Shown: positions 1 to 9,294 of the stretch, in pieces
Position numbering within the stretch: the first letter of the stretch is position 1
Layout of the letters: each line of letters starts with the position of its first letter
Source: Pseudomonadota bacterium
GTDB taxonomy: Bacteria; Pseudomonadota; Gammaproteobacteria; Burkholderiales; Thiobacillaceae
Direction: 5' to 3'
Length of the DNA stretch: 64,000 nt
Assembly: GCA_029558905.1 (NCBI GenBank)
Contig: JAKQCX010000035.1
Location: forward strand, 213,824 to 277,823
Translations under genes and position numbers: made by a program
Notes under the pieces: model-generated
The model's input: only the letters and a program-made list of their open reading frames with translations
What the model was told of the DNA's origin: nothing
The model's database searches: none

Positions 1-97
1 CAGGGTCGGGAATGCCGGCGCGTTCCTTGATCTGATCACAGGCCGGCAGCGAGAAGGCACACAGCGCCGCCAGCGCCAGTCGCGTGGATCTTCGCAT
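1..97 (-). CDS. lipoprotein, N-terminal fragment (runs off window)
   Basis: An open frame starts with ATG at 97 and leaves the window at its left edge. The 33 visible residues form a lipoprotein signal peptide: a basic start (MRRSTR), a hydrophobic stretch and the lipobox LPAC at about residues 17-20. Cys20 would be the lipidated residue and the mature protein would begin CDQIKERAG. The frame is too short for family assignment. The lipoprotein call rests on the signal alone. Confidence 0.5.
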   Translation of the reverse strand, partial: MRRSTRLALAALCAFSLPACDQIKERAGIPDP

Positions 98-154
98 CGG
101 GCCAGGCCCCCCCCAGTGCGCACCCGGCCCAGGCTTCCTTCTTGCCGGCATGGA

Positions 155-742
155 CTAACGCATCCAGCTGCGCAGCACGCCCTTGTCGCGCATGCGCCGT
201 TCCGCCTCGCGGCCCACGGCCTCGAAGCGTTTCTTCACCTCGTCCTCGACAAAATAATCGGATACCAGGGGAGGAAGGGGGGCCAAGGGCACGATGCGGG
301 AGCGGTAGACCAGCTTCACGGGTGCCGTGTCGCCAATGATCTGCCATTCGCCGGACATGGTGAGCACCTTGCCCGACACGGAACGAAAACGGATGTGCCG
401 ATTGGGGCTTTCCTCCATGAGCAGGATCACGTGGTCCGGCATGATAAAGGCGAACAGCCCCGCATCAGCGATCTGTTCCACCCGCTTGGGAGTCCCCGGT
501 GGGGAGATCACACGGCTGGAGACCATGTCAGGGATGAAACTCGCCAGACGGTTGTAGTCCGTGAGGGTCGCCCATACGGTATCCGCGTCCGCCTGCAGCA
601 TCTGGCTGGCCTCCACCCGCACTCCGGACAGCCCCGTACTGGCCGTGACCTTGGCGGCCGCGGCCTGGGCCGCGGCCGCTCCCAGCACGAAACTCAGGAC
701 CAGAACCTGGCCCAGGCGTGTAACGAGACGACTTGGCGGCAT
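155..742 (-). CDS. SRPBCC/START-fold protein with signal peptide (cyclase/dehydrase-like)
   Basis: A 195-residue protein. The ATG at 742 follows a strong ribosome site (AAAGGAGGG), so it is preferred over longer in-frame starts. The first 28 residues look like a Sec signal peptide ending AAAAQAAAA. The mature part has the usual order of the polyketide cyclase/coenzyme Q-binding START-like fold: a VWATLTDYNRLASFIP segment near the N-terminus, strands through ISPPGTPKRVEQ, and a C-terminal helix (VKKRFEAVGREAERR). Family members bind hydrophobic ligands; a secreted version suggests a periplasmic lipid-binding role, but no substrate can be read. The roughly 300 bases upstream (743-1039) hold no convincing gene and probably carry its promoter. 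Confidence 0.7.
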   Translation of the reverse strand: MPPSRLVTRLGQVLVLSFVLGAAAAQAAAAKVTASTGLSGVRVEASQMLQADADTVWATLTDYNRLASFIPDMVSSRVISPPGTPKRVEQIADAGLFAFIMPDHVILLMEESPNRHIRFRSVSGKVLTMSGEWQIIGDTAPVKLVYRSRIVPLAPLPPLVSDYFVEDEVKKRFEAVGREAERRMRDKGVLRSWMR

Positions 743-1039
743 CACTTGCCGGCCCTCCTTTCGGTGTCCTTCAACGGGCTTTCCACTGGGCCCGCACCTG
801 TCACGCGGCACCCGCCGGTGACGGGCAAGGGCAATTGGCTCAAATCCGTGTGCATGCCGAAGACCCGCTCCTGGGAATACATCGCGACCACTCCAAAGTA
901 TATCCAGCCTGGCCCATGTGCAGGGCCTCGCCCGCTGGAACGCCCAGGTTTGCCCGGCGCGCCATGGTGGAAGCGAGACCATGACCCATGGCACGTCCGG
1001 CCGGCGGCCGGGATGCGGGGGACGGGCCCACGCACCGCT

Positions 1040-2176
1040 TCAGGCCAGCTCCTCGATGTCGTGGAGCCGGCGGTGCTCGCGGATGGCATAGCGATCCGTC
1101 ATACCGGCGACATAGTCGGCCACCGCCCGATGGAGGTCCACCTCCGCCCGCTGCCGGTATTCGGGCGGCAGGAGCGAGGGCTGATGGGTGAAGGCAGTGA
1201 ACAATTCGCGCAACAGGCGGCGGGCCTTGTTGCTCATGCGTTCCACCCGGTAATGGCGGTAGAGGTTATGGAACAGGAAGCGCTTGAGCTCCAGACTCTC
1301 CTCCCGCACCGCCGGGCTGAATGCCGCCAGGGGCGGGCATTGCCGCACGTCGTCGATACTTTTGGGCCGGTGCCGCTCCAGGTTGCGGCGGGTCTGCTCC
1401 ACCAGGTCCACCACCAGGGTGTTGATCATGCGCCGCACGGTCTCGTGGATGAGGCGCCGGTCGGTGAGGGCGGGATAGCGGTCCCGTACCTGGGCCAGAT
1501 GGCGGGCGAACAAGGTCACACCCTCCAGCTGTGCCAAATGGATGAGTCCGGAGCGCAGGCCGTCGTCGACATCGTGGTTGTTGTAGGCGATCTCGTCCGC
1601 CAGATTGGTGATCTGGGCCTCCAGGCTGGGCTGTCGCCCTATCAGGAAACGCTCACCCACGTCTCCCAGCTTTTCCGCGTTCTTCTTCGAGCAATGCTTG
1701 AGGATGCCTTCACGCGCCTCGAAGGTGAGGTTGAGGCCCTCGAACTCGGCGTACTTCTGCTCCAGCGTATCCACCACGCGCAGGGACTGCAGGTTGTGTT
1801 CGAAGCCGCCGTGGTCCGTCATGCATTCATTGAGCACGTCCTGGCCCACGTGGCCGAAGGGGGTATGGCCCAGGTCGTGGGCCAGAGCGATGGTCTCGGT
1901 GAGGTCCTCGTCCAGGGCCAGCATGCGGGCCAGGGTGCGACCGATCTGCGCCACCTCCAGGCTGTGGGTCAGACGGGTACGGAACAGGTCGCCCTCGTGG
2001 TTCACGAACACCTGGGTCTTGTATTCCAGGCGGCGGAAGGCGGTGGAATGGACGATGCGGTCCCGGTCGCGCTGGAATTCGGAACGGGGCATGGCGAGGG
2101 GCTCCGCATGCCGGCGTCCCCGGCTGCGGGCACCATGCGCGGCGAATACCGCCAAGCGGGCCGTTCCCTCAGGCAC
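1040..2176 (-). CDS. dgt: deoxyguanosinetriphosphate triphosphohydrolase-like protein
   Basis: A 378-residue HD-domain dNTP triphosphohydrolase, which hydrolyses dNTP to deoxynucleoside and triphosphate. Visible hallmarks are [20 protein letters not shown], the histidine of [14 protein letters not shown], the HD pair in [13 protein letters not shown], and a later conserved Asp ([11 protein letters not shown]). The proposed GTG start at 2176 overlaps the last codons of aroB by 8 bases; downstream sequence [21 protein letters not shown] fits the family N-terminus. Longer in-frame starts lie inside aroB and are unlikely. The tight overlap implies co-transcription and translational coupling with aroB. 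Confidence 0.9.
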   Translation of the reverse strand: MPEGTARLAVFAAHGARSRGRRHAEPLAMPRSEFQRDRDRIVHSTAFRRLEYKTQVFVNHEGDLFRTRLTHSLEVAQIGRTLARMLALDEDLTETIALAHDLGHTPFGHVGQDVLNECMTDHGGFEHNLQSLRVVDTLEQKYAEFEGLNLTFEAREGILKHCSKKNAEKLGDVGERFLIGRQPSLEAQITNLADEIAYNNHDVDDGLRSGLIHLAQLEGVTLFARHLAQVRDRYPALTDRRLIHETVRRMINTLVVDLVEQTRRNLERHRPKSIDDVRQCPPLAAFSPAVREESLELKRFLFHNLYRHYRVERMSNKARRLLRELFTAFTHQPSLLPPEYRQRAEVDLHRAVADYVAGMTDRYAIREHRRLHDIEELA

Positions 2177-3269
2177 GCGCCACGGCCCCGGCGAGGGTGG
2201 CCCGCAGGGCGGCCGGGTCATAGTCGGCGCTGACGAAGGCCTCGCCCAGGCGCTTGAGCAGCACGAAGCGCATGCGCCCCCCCTCCACCTTCTTGTCGAT
2301 GCCCATGGCACCCATATAGGCGGCCTCGCCCAGGTCCGGTGCCACGGTGGGCAGGCCGGCGCGGCGGAACAGTTCGGCCATGCGTTCTACCTGGGCCTGG
2401 TCGAGAAGGCCCATGCGCCGGGACAGATCCGCCGCCAGCATCGTACCCGCCGCCACCGCCTCGCCGTGCAGCCAGGCGCCGTAGCCCATGCCCGCCTCGA
2501 TGGCATGGCCGAAGGTATGCCCCAGGTTGAGCAGGGCGCGCTGGCCCGCCTCGCGCTCATCCGCCGCCACCACTTCCGCCTTGTGCTGGCAGGAGCGATG
2601 GATGGCGTGGATCAGGGCCTGCGTGTCCCGCGCCCGCAGACGATCCATGTTGGCCTCCAGCCAGGCGAGGAAATCCGCATCCCGGATCAGGCCGTACTTG
2701 ATGACCTCCGCCAGGCCTGCGGACAGCTCCCGGTCCGGCAAGGAATCGAGGGTATCCGTGTCCGCCAGCACCAGACTGGGCTGGTGGAAGGCGCCGATCA
2801 TGTTCTTGCCCAGGGGGTGGTTGATGCCGGTCTTGCCCCCCACGGAGGAATCCACCTGGGCCAGCAGGGTGGTGGGCGCCTGCATGAAGGGCATGCCGCG
2901 CTGGTAGCAGGCGGCAGCGAAACCGGTCAGGTCGCCGATGACCCCGCCCCCCAGGGCGATGAGGGTGGTCCTGCGCTCCGCCCGCTGACCGAGCAGGGCA
3001 TCGAAGATGGTGTTGAGGGTCTGCCAGTTCTTGTAGGCCTCACCGTCGGGCAACACCACGCTGTCTACCTGCACCCCGGCACTGCGCAGGGCCTGGCTCA
3101 ACCGCTCCAGGTACAGGGGCCCCACGGTGGTGTTGGTGACGATCACCACCCGCCGCTGCCTCAGGTGGGGCAGCGCCAGCCCGGCCTGGTCCAGCAGCCC
3201 GGGGCCAATGTGGATGGGATAGGAACGCTCGCCCAGGTCAACGCCGAGGGTCTGCATGGAAGTCTGCAT
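2169..3269 (-). CDS. aroB: 3-dehydroquinate synthase
   Basis: A 366-residue cytoplasmic shikimate-pathway enzyme converting DAHP to 3-dehydroquinate with NAD and a divalent metal. Family marks are [19 protein letters not shown] (NAD binding), the Lys and Asn of [16 protein letters not shown], and the metal-binding residues in [23 protein letters not shown] and [10 protein letters not shown]. Length is normal. Start is ATG 3269 or a second in-frame ATG at 3257. It heads a minus-strand run with dgt and the SRPBCC gene and diverges from the exosortase locus. The 192-bp gap to 3462 should hold both promoters. Confidence 0.95.
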   Translation of the reverse strand: MQTSMQTLGVDLGERSYPIHIGPGLLDQAGLALPHLRQRRVVIVTNTTVGPLYLERLSQALRSAGVQVDSVVLPDGEAYKNWQTLNTIFDALLGQRAERRTTLIALGGGVIGDLTGFAAACYQRGMPFMQAPTTLLAQVDSSVGGKTGINHPLGKNMIGAFHQPSLVLADTDTLDSLPDRELSAGLAEVIKYGLIRDADFLAWLEANMDRLRARDTQALIHAIHRSCQHKAEVVAADEREAGQRALLNLGHTFGHAIEAGMGYGAWLHGEAVAAGTMLAADLSRRMGLLDQAQVERMAELFRRAGLPTVAPDLGEAAYMGAMGIDKKVEGGRMRFVLLKRLGEAFVSADYDPAALRATLAGAVARA

Positions 3270-3461
3270 TCAATTTCTCTGCCTGGTTGCCGATAAGCCG
3301 GATGCCGATGCTGTCTAGTACACTCGCTCACCCGGCGTGAGGCCCATTATATCGGCGCATCCGTCCGGGCATCCGGATACGAAACCCAAGACCATGCAGC
3401 CTGAACACCACCCTGGCGTCTACCCCGCCACGACCCCCGCCCGCATCGCCGCGGAGGCTGC

Positions 3462-4976
3462 GTGGTGACCATGCATCCGGCGACCCGCGACTGGTGGAAG
3501 GCATTCGGCCTGATCGCCCTGGTCTGGGCAGCTCTGTTCCTGCTGCTGCGTCCCACCGGCGCCGACATGGTGGCCATCTGGGAACGATCCGAGACCTACG
3601 CCCACGGCTACGTGGTGCTGCCCATCGCCCTCTGGCTGGTGTGGCGCAAGCGCCACCTGCTCATGGCCAGCCCGGTGGCGCCAGACTGGCGCGTCCTGGC
3701 CTTTGCCCTGGTCGCCGCCACATGCTGGCTGTTGGCCCGGATCATGAGCGTGAACGTGGTGGAACAGTACGCCTTCGTGGGTCTGCTCATCTGCGCGGTG
3801 TGGCTGCTGCTGGGCAGCAAGGCCGCGCGCGTGATGCTCTTCCCCCTGGGCTACCTGCTGCTCATGGTGCCCAACGGCGACAACTTCCTGCCGCAGCTCA
3901 TGAACATCACCGCCGACATCACGGTGTTCATCCTGCGGCTCTGGGGCCTGCCCGTATTTCGCGAAGGCACCTTCTTCTCCCTGCCCAGCGGCGACTGGAG
4001 CGTGGTGGAAGGCTGCTCCGGCATCCGCTACATCATCTCCTCGGTCACCCTGGGTGTGCTGTATGCCTATCTGACCTATCGCACGCTCTGGAAGCGCATC
4101 GCCTTCAGCATCGCCGCCTTCGTGGTGCCCATCCTGGCCAACGGCATGCGCGCCACCCTCATCGTCCTCATCGCCCACTATTCCGACATGAAACTGGCCC
4201 TCGGGGTGGACCACTTCATCTATGGCTGGGTGTGGTTCGGGGTGGTCATGCTCCTCATGTTTGCCGTGGGCAACATCTGGCGGGAAGACACCCTGGCCGA
4301 AGAGCACCAAGCCCCCCCCGCCTTGTCTCCGAAGCTGGGCATCCTTCCCGCCGGGACGCTGCTGGCTCTGGTGGCCCTGTTCGCCTGGTATGCGCATCAC
4401 CTGGGCAACCGTCCCCCCCTGCCCTCGCCGCTGGCGCGGGTGGCCGTGCCCGCAGGCTGGAGCGAGTCCCCCACGCCCGTCACCGAATGGACGCCCAGCT
4501 GGGCCGGCCTGGACGATCAACGCAGCCTGCACCTGCAAGGCGATGGCGCGCGCGTCATGCTGTACCTGGGCTGGTACAGCACCCAGCGCCAGGGCTCGGA
4601 GCTGATCAACTTCGACAACCAACTCGTGCCGCAAAAGCATCCCGTCTGGCGCAAGCCCACGGAACGCGCGCGCGACATCGTCATCGGCGGCCAGACGCTG
4701 CATTTGCGTGAGGCCACGGTGGATTCCCGTTCCCTGGGCCAGCGCCTGCTGATCTGGTACTGGAACCGCATTCCCGGCGAATCCACCACCAATACCCTGG
4801 AGGTCAAGCTGGCCCTGGGCCTGCGGGAATTGCGGGGTGCGGACGATGCCGGCGCGGTGGTGATCCTCGCCACCCCCTATGTGGATCAGCCCAGCGAGGC
4901 GGAGGCGGTGTTGCGCCGCTTCGTGGCCGCCCTGCAGCCCGTCATGAACCCCGTGCTGGACAAGCGGCAGCCATGA
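3462..4976 (+). CDS. xrtA: exosortase A fused to EpsI domain
   Basis: A 504-residue inner-membrane protein. Residues about 1-285 are exosortase A, the cysteine transpeptidase predicted to cleave and transfer PEP-CTERM proteins. The probable catalytic residues are Cys185 (VVEGCSGIRY), Arg230 (NGMRATLIV) and His251 (VDHFIYGW), each in or next to a membrane helix. Residues about 295-500 form an EpsI/DUF3485 domain (WTPSW, then the LYLGWY segment), which in many genomes is a separate gene. The start shown is GTG; an ATG lies 9 bases further in. It opens the plus-strand polysaccharide locus and overlaps the next gene by 4 bases. No PEP-CTERM protein is encoded nearby, so the substrates must lie elsewhere. 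Confidence 0.92.
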   Translation: MVTMHPATRDWWKAFGLIALVWAALFLLLRPTGADMVAIWERSETYAHGYVVLPIALWLVWRKRHLLMASPVAPDWRVLAFALVAATCWLLARIMSVNVVEQYAFVGLLICAVWLLLGSKAARVMLFPLGYLLLMVPNGDNFLPQLMNITADITVFILRLWGLPVFREGTFFSLPSGDWSVVEGCSGIRYIISSVTLGVLYAYLTYRTLWKRIAFSIAAFVVPILANGMRATLIVLIAHYSDMKLALGVDHFIYGWVWFGVVMLLMFAVGNIWREDTLAEEHQAPPALSPKLGILPAGTLLALVALFAWYAHHLGNRPPLPSPLARVAVPAGWSESPTPVTEWTPSWAGLDDQRSLHLQGDGARVMLYLGWYSTQRQGSELINFDNQLVPQKHPVWRKPTERARDIVIGGQTLHLREATVDSRSLGQRLLIWYWNRIPGESTTNTLEVKLALGLRELRGADDAGAVVILATPYVDQPSEAEAVLRRFVAALQPVMNPVLDKRQP

Positions 4977-6124
4977 CGGACGGCCGCCCGCTTATCGCCC
5001 ATGTGGTCTATCACTTCGGTACAGGCGGCATGGAGAACGGCATGGTGAACCTGTTCAACCACTTGTCGCCGGAACACTTCCGACATGCAGTCATCAACCT
5101 GGCGGGCTACGGCGACTTTCGCCGGCGCATCACCGCCCAGGATGTGGCCTTTTTCGACCTAAAAAAACGCCCCGGGCACGACTACAGCTGGATGCCCCGC
5201 CTGTCCCGCCTGCTGGCGGAATTGCGGCCCGCCATCCTGCACACCCGCAACCTCAATGCCCTGGAAGCCCAGTTCGTGGGCGCCACTCGCCGCGTGCGGG
5301 GGCGGGTGCATGGCGAGCACGGCCGGGACGTGAGCGACCTGGAAGGCCGCAACTGGAAATACAACCTGCTGCGCCGGGCCGCCCGTCGGGTAGTGCACCG
5401 CTACATTGCCGTCAGCCAGGACCTGGCGGGCTGGCTGCGGGAAGCCGTACACGTGCCGGCCGCGCGCATCCACCAGATCTACAACGGCGTGGACCAGGCG
5501 CGCTTCCACCCCCGTGACGCGGACACCCTCCCGCCCGCGGAGGCCGCCACATTCCTGCGCGGGGCCCGCTGTGTCATCGGCAGCGTGGGCCGCATGGCGG
5601 CGGTGAAGGACTACCCCACGCTGGCGCGGGCCTTCATCCATCTCTGCCGGCACAGTCCGGAGCCGGCCGGTCTGCGGCTCGTCATCGTCGGCGACGGCAC
5701 GGCCCGGGCCGAATGCCAGGCCCTGGTGGATGCAGCCGGCCTGGGTGGCCAGGCCCTGTTTCCCGGCGACCGCAGCGACACTGCCGATTGGCTGCGCAGC
5801 TTCGATGTCTTCGTCCTGCCCTCCCTGGGGGAGGGCATCTCCAACACCATCCTCGAGGCCATGGCCACCGGCCTGCCGGTAGTGGCCACCCGGGTGGGCG
5901 GTACGCCCGAGCTGGTGCGGCAAGGGGTTTCCGGCAGCCTGTGGACCCCCGGCGACGTGGCCGGGCTGGCGCATCTGCTCAGCGCCTATGCCGCCGACCC
6001 CTTGCGCCGCCAGCGCGAAGGACTGGCCGGCCTCGCGCGTGCGGCACAGGACTTCTCCTGGCTGCGGGCGGCCGCGGCCTATGAATCCGTCTATACAAGC
6101 CTTTTGCACCCAAACCATGACTGA
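4973..6124 (+). CDS. glycosyltransferase family 4, PEP-CTERM/XrtA-associated (TIGR03088-type)
   Basis: A 383-residue GT-B glycosyltransferase. The N-terminus (PLIAHVVYHFGTGGMENGMVNL) is typical of the exosortase-A-associated sugar transferase family. The C-terminal half has the nucleotide-sugar donor site (LPSLGEGISNTILEAMATGLPVV, with the E-x7-E pattern). It overlaps xrtA by ATGA and the epimerase gene by 8 bases, so the three are translated from one message. It probably adds a sugar to the lipid-linked repeat unit on the cytoplasmic face. Donor and acceptor cannot be read from sequence. Confidence 0.88.
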   Translation: MTDGRPLIAHVVYHFGTGGMENGMVNLFNHLSPEHFRHAVINLAGYGDFRRRITAQDVAFFDLKKRPGHDYSWMPRLSRLLAELRPAILHTRNLNALEAQFVGATRRVRGRVHGEHGRDVSDLEGRNWKYNLLRRAARRVVHRYIAVSQDLAGWLREAVHVPAARIHQIYNGVDQARFHPRDADTLPPAEAATFLRGARCVIGSVGRMAAVKDYPTLARAFIHLCRHSPEPAGLRLVIVGDGTARAECQALVDAAGLGGQALFPGDRSDTADWLRSFDVFVLPSLGEGISNTILEAMATGLPVVATRVGGTPELVRQGVSGSLWTPGDVAGLAHLLSAYAADPLRRQREGLAGLARAAQDFSWLRAAAAYESVYTSLLHPNHD

Positions 6125-7214
6125 GATCCTCTGCATCGTCGGCGCCCGGCCCAATTTCATGAAGATCGCCCCCATCATGGCGGCCTTCAGTGCCCGGGGC
6201 ATCCAGGCCAAACTGGTGCACACGGGCCAGCATTACGACCCGGCCATGAGCGACAGCTTCTTCGACCAGCTGGGCATTCCCCGGCCGGATGTGAACCTGG
6301 AGGTGGGTTCCGCCAGCCATGCGGTGCAGACCGCCGAGATCATGCGCGCCTTCGAGCCGGTGCTGGACCTGGAACAACCCAAGGCCGTGCTGGTGGTGGG
6401 GGACGTGAACTCCACCATCGCCTGCGCCCTGGTGGCGGCCAAGAAGGGCGTCAAGGTCATCCACGTGGAGGCGGGCCTGCGCAGCTACGACCGGGCCATG
6501 CCCGAAGAGATCAATCGGGTGCTCACGGACCAGCTTTCCGAGCTGCTGTTCACCACCGAACAGGCGGCCCTTGCCAACCTGCAACGCGAAGGCATCGACC
6601 CCGCCCGGGTGCACTTCGTCGGCAACGTCATGATCGACACCCTGCTGGGCCACCTGGAACGCGCCGTGCCGGCGGCCCAGACCCTGGGCGGCATGCCGGC
6701 CCGGGGCTATGCCGTGGTCACCCTGCACCGGCCCTCCAACGTGGACGATGCCGCCGTGTTCGAGGGCCTGCTGACCATCCTGGCCCGGGTGGCGGAGCGC
6801 ATGGACGTGGTGTTTCCCATCCACCCCCGCACCCGAGGTACGGCGGAGAGATTCGGCTTCAATAGCCTGCTGGAGTGCCCGGGCATGCGCCTGCTGCCCC
6901 CGCAGGGCTATCTGGAGATGCTGGGCCTGACCCGCGACGCCAGCGTGGTCATCACCGACTCCGGCGGCCTGCAGGAAGAGACCACCGCCCTGGGGGTACC
7001 CTGCATCACCGTGCGGGACAACACCGAGCGCCCCGTAACCCTCACCGAAGGCACCAACAGCCTCACCGGCCCGGATCCGGAAAGAATCTGGCCCGTGTTC
7101 GAGGAGATCATGGCCAGCGGTGGCAAGCGCGGCCGCATCCCGGAATTCTGGGACGGCCGGGCGGCGGATCGCATTGCCGGCCTGCTGCGGGGCTGGCTGG
7201 ATGCGTTGAACTAG
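6117..7214 (+). CDS. wecB: UDP-N-acetylglucosamine 2-epimerase (non-hydrolysing)
   Basis: A 365-residue enzyme interconverting UDP-GlcNAc and UDP-ManNAc. Family marks are [14 protein letters not shown] at the start, [19 protein letters not shown] in the middle, and the [15 protein letters not shown] active-site stretch. The start is ATG 6117, overlapping the upstream glycosyltransferase by 8 bases; an earlier in-frame start at 5988 lies inside that gene. Its presence implies a ManNAc-derived sugar in the exported glycan. Confidence 0.93.
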   Translation: MTEILCIVGARPNFMKIAPIMAAFSARGIQAKLVHTGQHYDPAMSDSFFDQLGIPRPDVNLEVGSASHAVQTAEIMRAFEPVLDLEQPKAVLVVGDVNSTIACALVAAKKGVKVIHVEAGLRSYDRAMPEEINRVLTDQLSELLFTTEQAALANLQREGIDPARVHFVGNVMIDTLLGHLERAVPAAQTLGGMPARGYAVVTLHRPSNVDDAAVFEGLLTILARVAERMDVVFPIHPRTRGTAERFGFNSLLECPGMRLLPPQGYLEMLGLTRDASVVITDSGGLQEETTALGVPCITVRDNTERPVTLTEGTNSLTGPDPERIWPVFEEIMASGGKRGRIPEFWDGRAADRIAGLLRGWLDALN

Positions 7215-7232
7215 GAAGGCGGCACGACAGTC

Positions 7233-9137
7233 ATGTGCGGCATCACCGGCATCTTCGACCTGCGCGGCCAGCGCCCCATCGACCGGGACGTCTTGCAGCG
7301 CATCAACGACATGCAGTGGCATCGCGGCCCCGACGAAGCGGGCCTGCACCTGGAGCCGGGCCTGGGCTTCGGCCACCGGCGCCTGTCCATCATCGACATC
7401 GCTGCCGGCCAGCAGCCCATGTTCAACGAGGACGGCAGCGTGGCCGTGGTGTTCAACGGCGAGATCTACAACTTCGTCGACCTGATCCCGGAGCTCACCA
7501 CCCTGGGCCACAGATTCAGGACCCGCTCGGACACCGAGACCATCGTCCACGCCTGGGAGCAGTGGGGCGAGGACTGCGTGCACCACTTCCGCGGCATGTT
7601 CGCCTTCGCCCTGTGGGACCGGAACCGGCAGGTGCTGTTCATGGCGCGCGACCGGCTGGGGGTGAAGCCGCTGCACTACGCGGTCACCGAGGACGGCTTC
7701 CTGGTGTTCGGCTCGGAACTGAAGAGCCTCACCGCCTGGCCGGGCTTTCGCCGCGACATCGATGACGAGGCGGTGGAAGACTACTTCGGCTACGGCTACG
7801 TGCCCGAACCGCGCACCATCTACAGGTCGGCGCTGAAGATGCCTCCGGGTCATCGCCTGCTCATCAAGCACGGCCAGCCCGTACCGGCGCCGCAAGGATA
7901 CTGGGACGTGCCCTTCCAGCCCGTGGGCGCCCTCAGCCTAGAGGCCGCCGAATCCGAGTTCATCGCGCGCTTCCGGGAGGCGGTGCGGATCCGCATGGTG
8001 GCCGAGGTGCCCCTGGGGGCCTTCCTCTCCGGCGGCGTGGATTCCTCCGCCGTGGTGGCCATGATGGCCGGGCTATCCGACCAGCCGGTGAAGACCTGCT
8101 CCATCGCCTTCCCGAACCCAAGGTACGATGAATCCGCCTACGCCCGGCAGGTGGCGGAGCGCTACCGCACCGACCACCACATCAACCTGGTGGAGTCCGA
8201 CGACATCGGCCTGGTGGACGAACTGGCCCGGCTCTACGACGAGCCTTATGCCGACTCATCCGCCATGCCCACCTACCGGGTGTGCCAGCTGGCACGCAGG
8301 GACGTGACCGTGGCCCTGTCCGGCGACGGCGGCGACGAGAACTTCGCCGGCTACCGGCGCTACCGCTGGCACTCCTACGAGGAGCGCATGCGCCGCCTGC
8401 TGCCCTATGGCGTGCGCAAGCCCCTGTTCGGCTTCCTCGGCCGTGCCTATCCCAAGGCGGACTGGGCCCCCAGGGTATTGCGTGCCAAGACCACCTTCCA
8501 GGCCATGGCCCGCGACACGGTGGAAGGCTACTTCCACGGCGTCTCCATCATGGGTGACGAGCTGCGCGACAAGGTCTACAGCGCCGCCTTCAGGAAGCGT
8601 CTGAACGGCTACCGGGCGGTAGAGGTGCTGCGCCGTCACCACGCTCGCTCCCCGGTGCGTGACGGCGATGCCGTCTCCCAGGTGCAGTACCTGGACATGA
8701 AGACGTACATGGTGGGCGACATCCTCACCAAGGTGGACCGGGCCAGCATGGCCCATGCCCTGGAGGTGCGCGTGCCCTTCCTGGACCACCAGCTCATGGA
8801 ATGGGTCTCCGGCCTGCCGGTGGACTACAAGCTCCGGGGCGCCGAGGGCAAGTACATGCTCAAGCGGGCCATGGAACCCTTTCTTCCCCACGACATCATG
8901 TACCGCCGCAAGATGGGCTTCTCCATCCCCCTGGCCGAGTGGTTCCGGGGGCCGCTGAAGGGCAGACTCTACACGGCGCTGGCCTCGCCGCGCATGGCCG
9001 ACACCGGCCTGTTCGACATGGCCTTCCTGAAACGCATGGCCGACGACCACACCCGGGGGGTGCGCGATCACAGCGCCGCCCTGTGGTCCCTGTACATGTT
9101 CGAGGCCTTTCTGCGCAACAGCGGGGGCCAGACATGA
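7233..9137 (+). CDS. XrtA-system amidotransferase, asparagine synthase-like (TIGR03108-type)
   Basis: A 634-residue protein with both asparagine synthetase B domains. The N-terminal Ntn glutaminase begins MCGITG, with Cys2 as nucleophile after Met removal, followed by RGPDEAG and VFNGEIYNF. The C-terminal synthetase domain has the ATP pyrophosphatase loop LSGGVDSSAVVAM (about residue 265) and LSGDGGDENFAGYRRY. In exosortase A loci this paralog is thought to amidate a sugar acid or other glycan component rather than make free asparagine. That role is known from context, not proven here. Confidence 0.88.
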   Translation: MCGITGIFDLRGQRPIDRDVLQRINDMQWHRGPDEAGLHLEPGLGFGHRRLSIIDIAAGQQPMFNEDGSVAVVFNGEIYNFVDLIPELTTLGHRFRTRSDTETIVHAWEQWGEDCVHHFRGMFAFALWDRNRQVLFMARDRLGVKPLHYAVTEDGFLVFGSELKSLTAWPGFRRDIDDEAVEDYFGYGYVPEPRTIYRSALKMPPGHRLLIKHGQPVPAPQGYWDVPFQPVGALSLEAAESEFIARFREAVRIRMVAEVPLGAFLSGGVDSSAVVAMMAGLSDQPVKTCSIAFPNPRYDESAYARQVAERYRTDHHINLVESDDIGLVDELARLYDEPYADSSAMPTYRVCQLARRDVTVALSGDGGDENFAGYRRYRWHSYEERMRRLLPYGVRKPLFGFLGRAYPKADWAPRVLRAKTTFQAMARDTVEGYFHGVSIMGDELRDKVYSAAFRKRLNGYRAVEVLRRHHARSPVRDGDAVSQVQYLDMKTYMVGDILTKVDRASMAHALEVRVPFLDHQLMEWVSGLPVDYKLRGAEGKYMLKRAMEPFLPHDIMYRRKMGFSIPLAEWFRGPLKGRLYTALASPRMADTGLFDMAFLKRMADDHTRGVRDHSAALWSLYMFEAFLRNSGGQT

Positions 9138-9168
9138 ACCGCCTAATGCCCCTGGCCGGGTCGCGCCC

Positions 9169-9262
9169 CGTTTTGCAAAAGGGGGACAGGGTGGGTTCCT
9201 GCTGCGCCGGCGCAGCATTGCCGTGCCGGAATCCCCCTCTATCTCCCTTTGGAAAAGAGAGA
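9169..9262. repeat. nested palindromic (REP/MITE-like) element
   Basis: The gap between two glycosyl-locus genes holds an imperfect inverted repeat of about 30 bp per arm. The left arm runs from TTTTGCAAAAGGGGGA; the right arm ends CTCCCTTTGGAAAAGAG. They flank a perfect 18-bp palindrome, TGCTGCGCCGGCGCAGCA (9200-9217). This architecture resembles the short dispersed palindromic elements of many proteobacteria. No second copy was noticed in this window. Confidence 0.5.
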
Positions 9263-9294
9263 AGTGCACCCCACCATCCATTGACGTTTTCTGC

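Noticed and set aside
116..2233. 705-codon plus-strand open frame
   Set aside because: It is antisense to the SRPBCC and dgt genes; its product is rich in His, Gly and Arg and has no family motif, as expected for a shadow in high-GC DNA.
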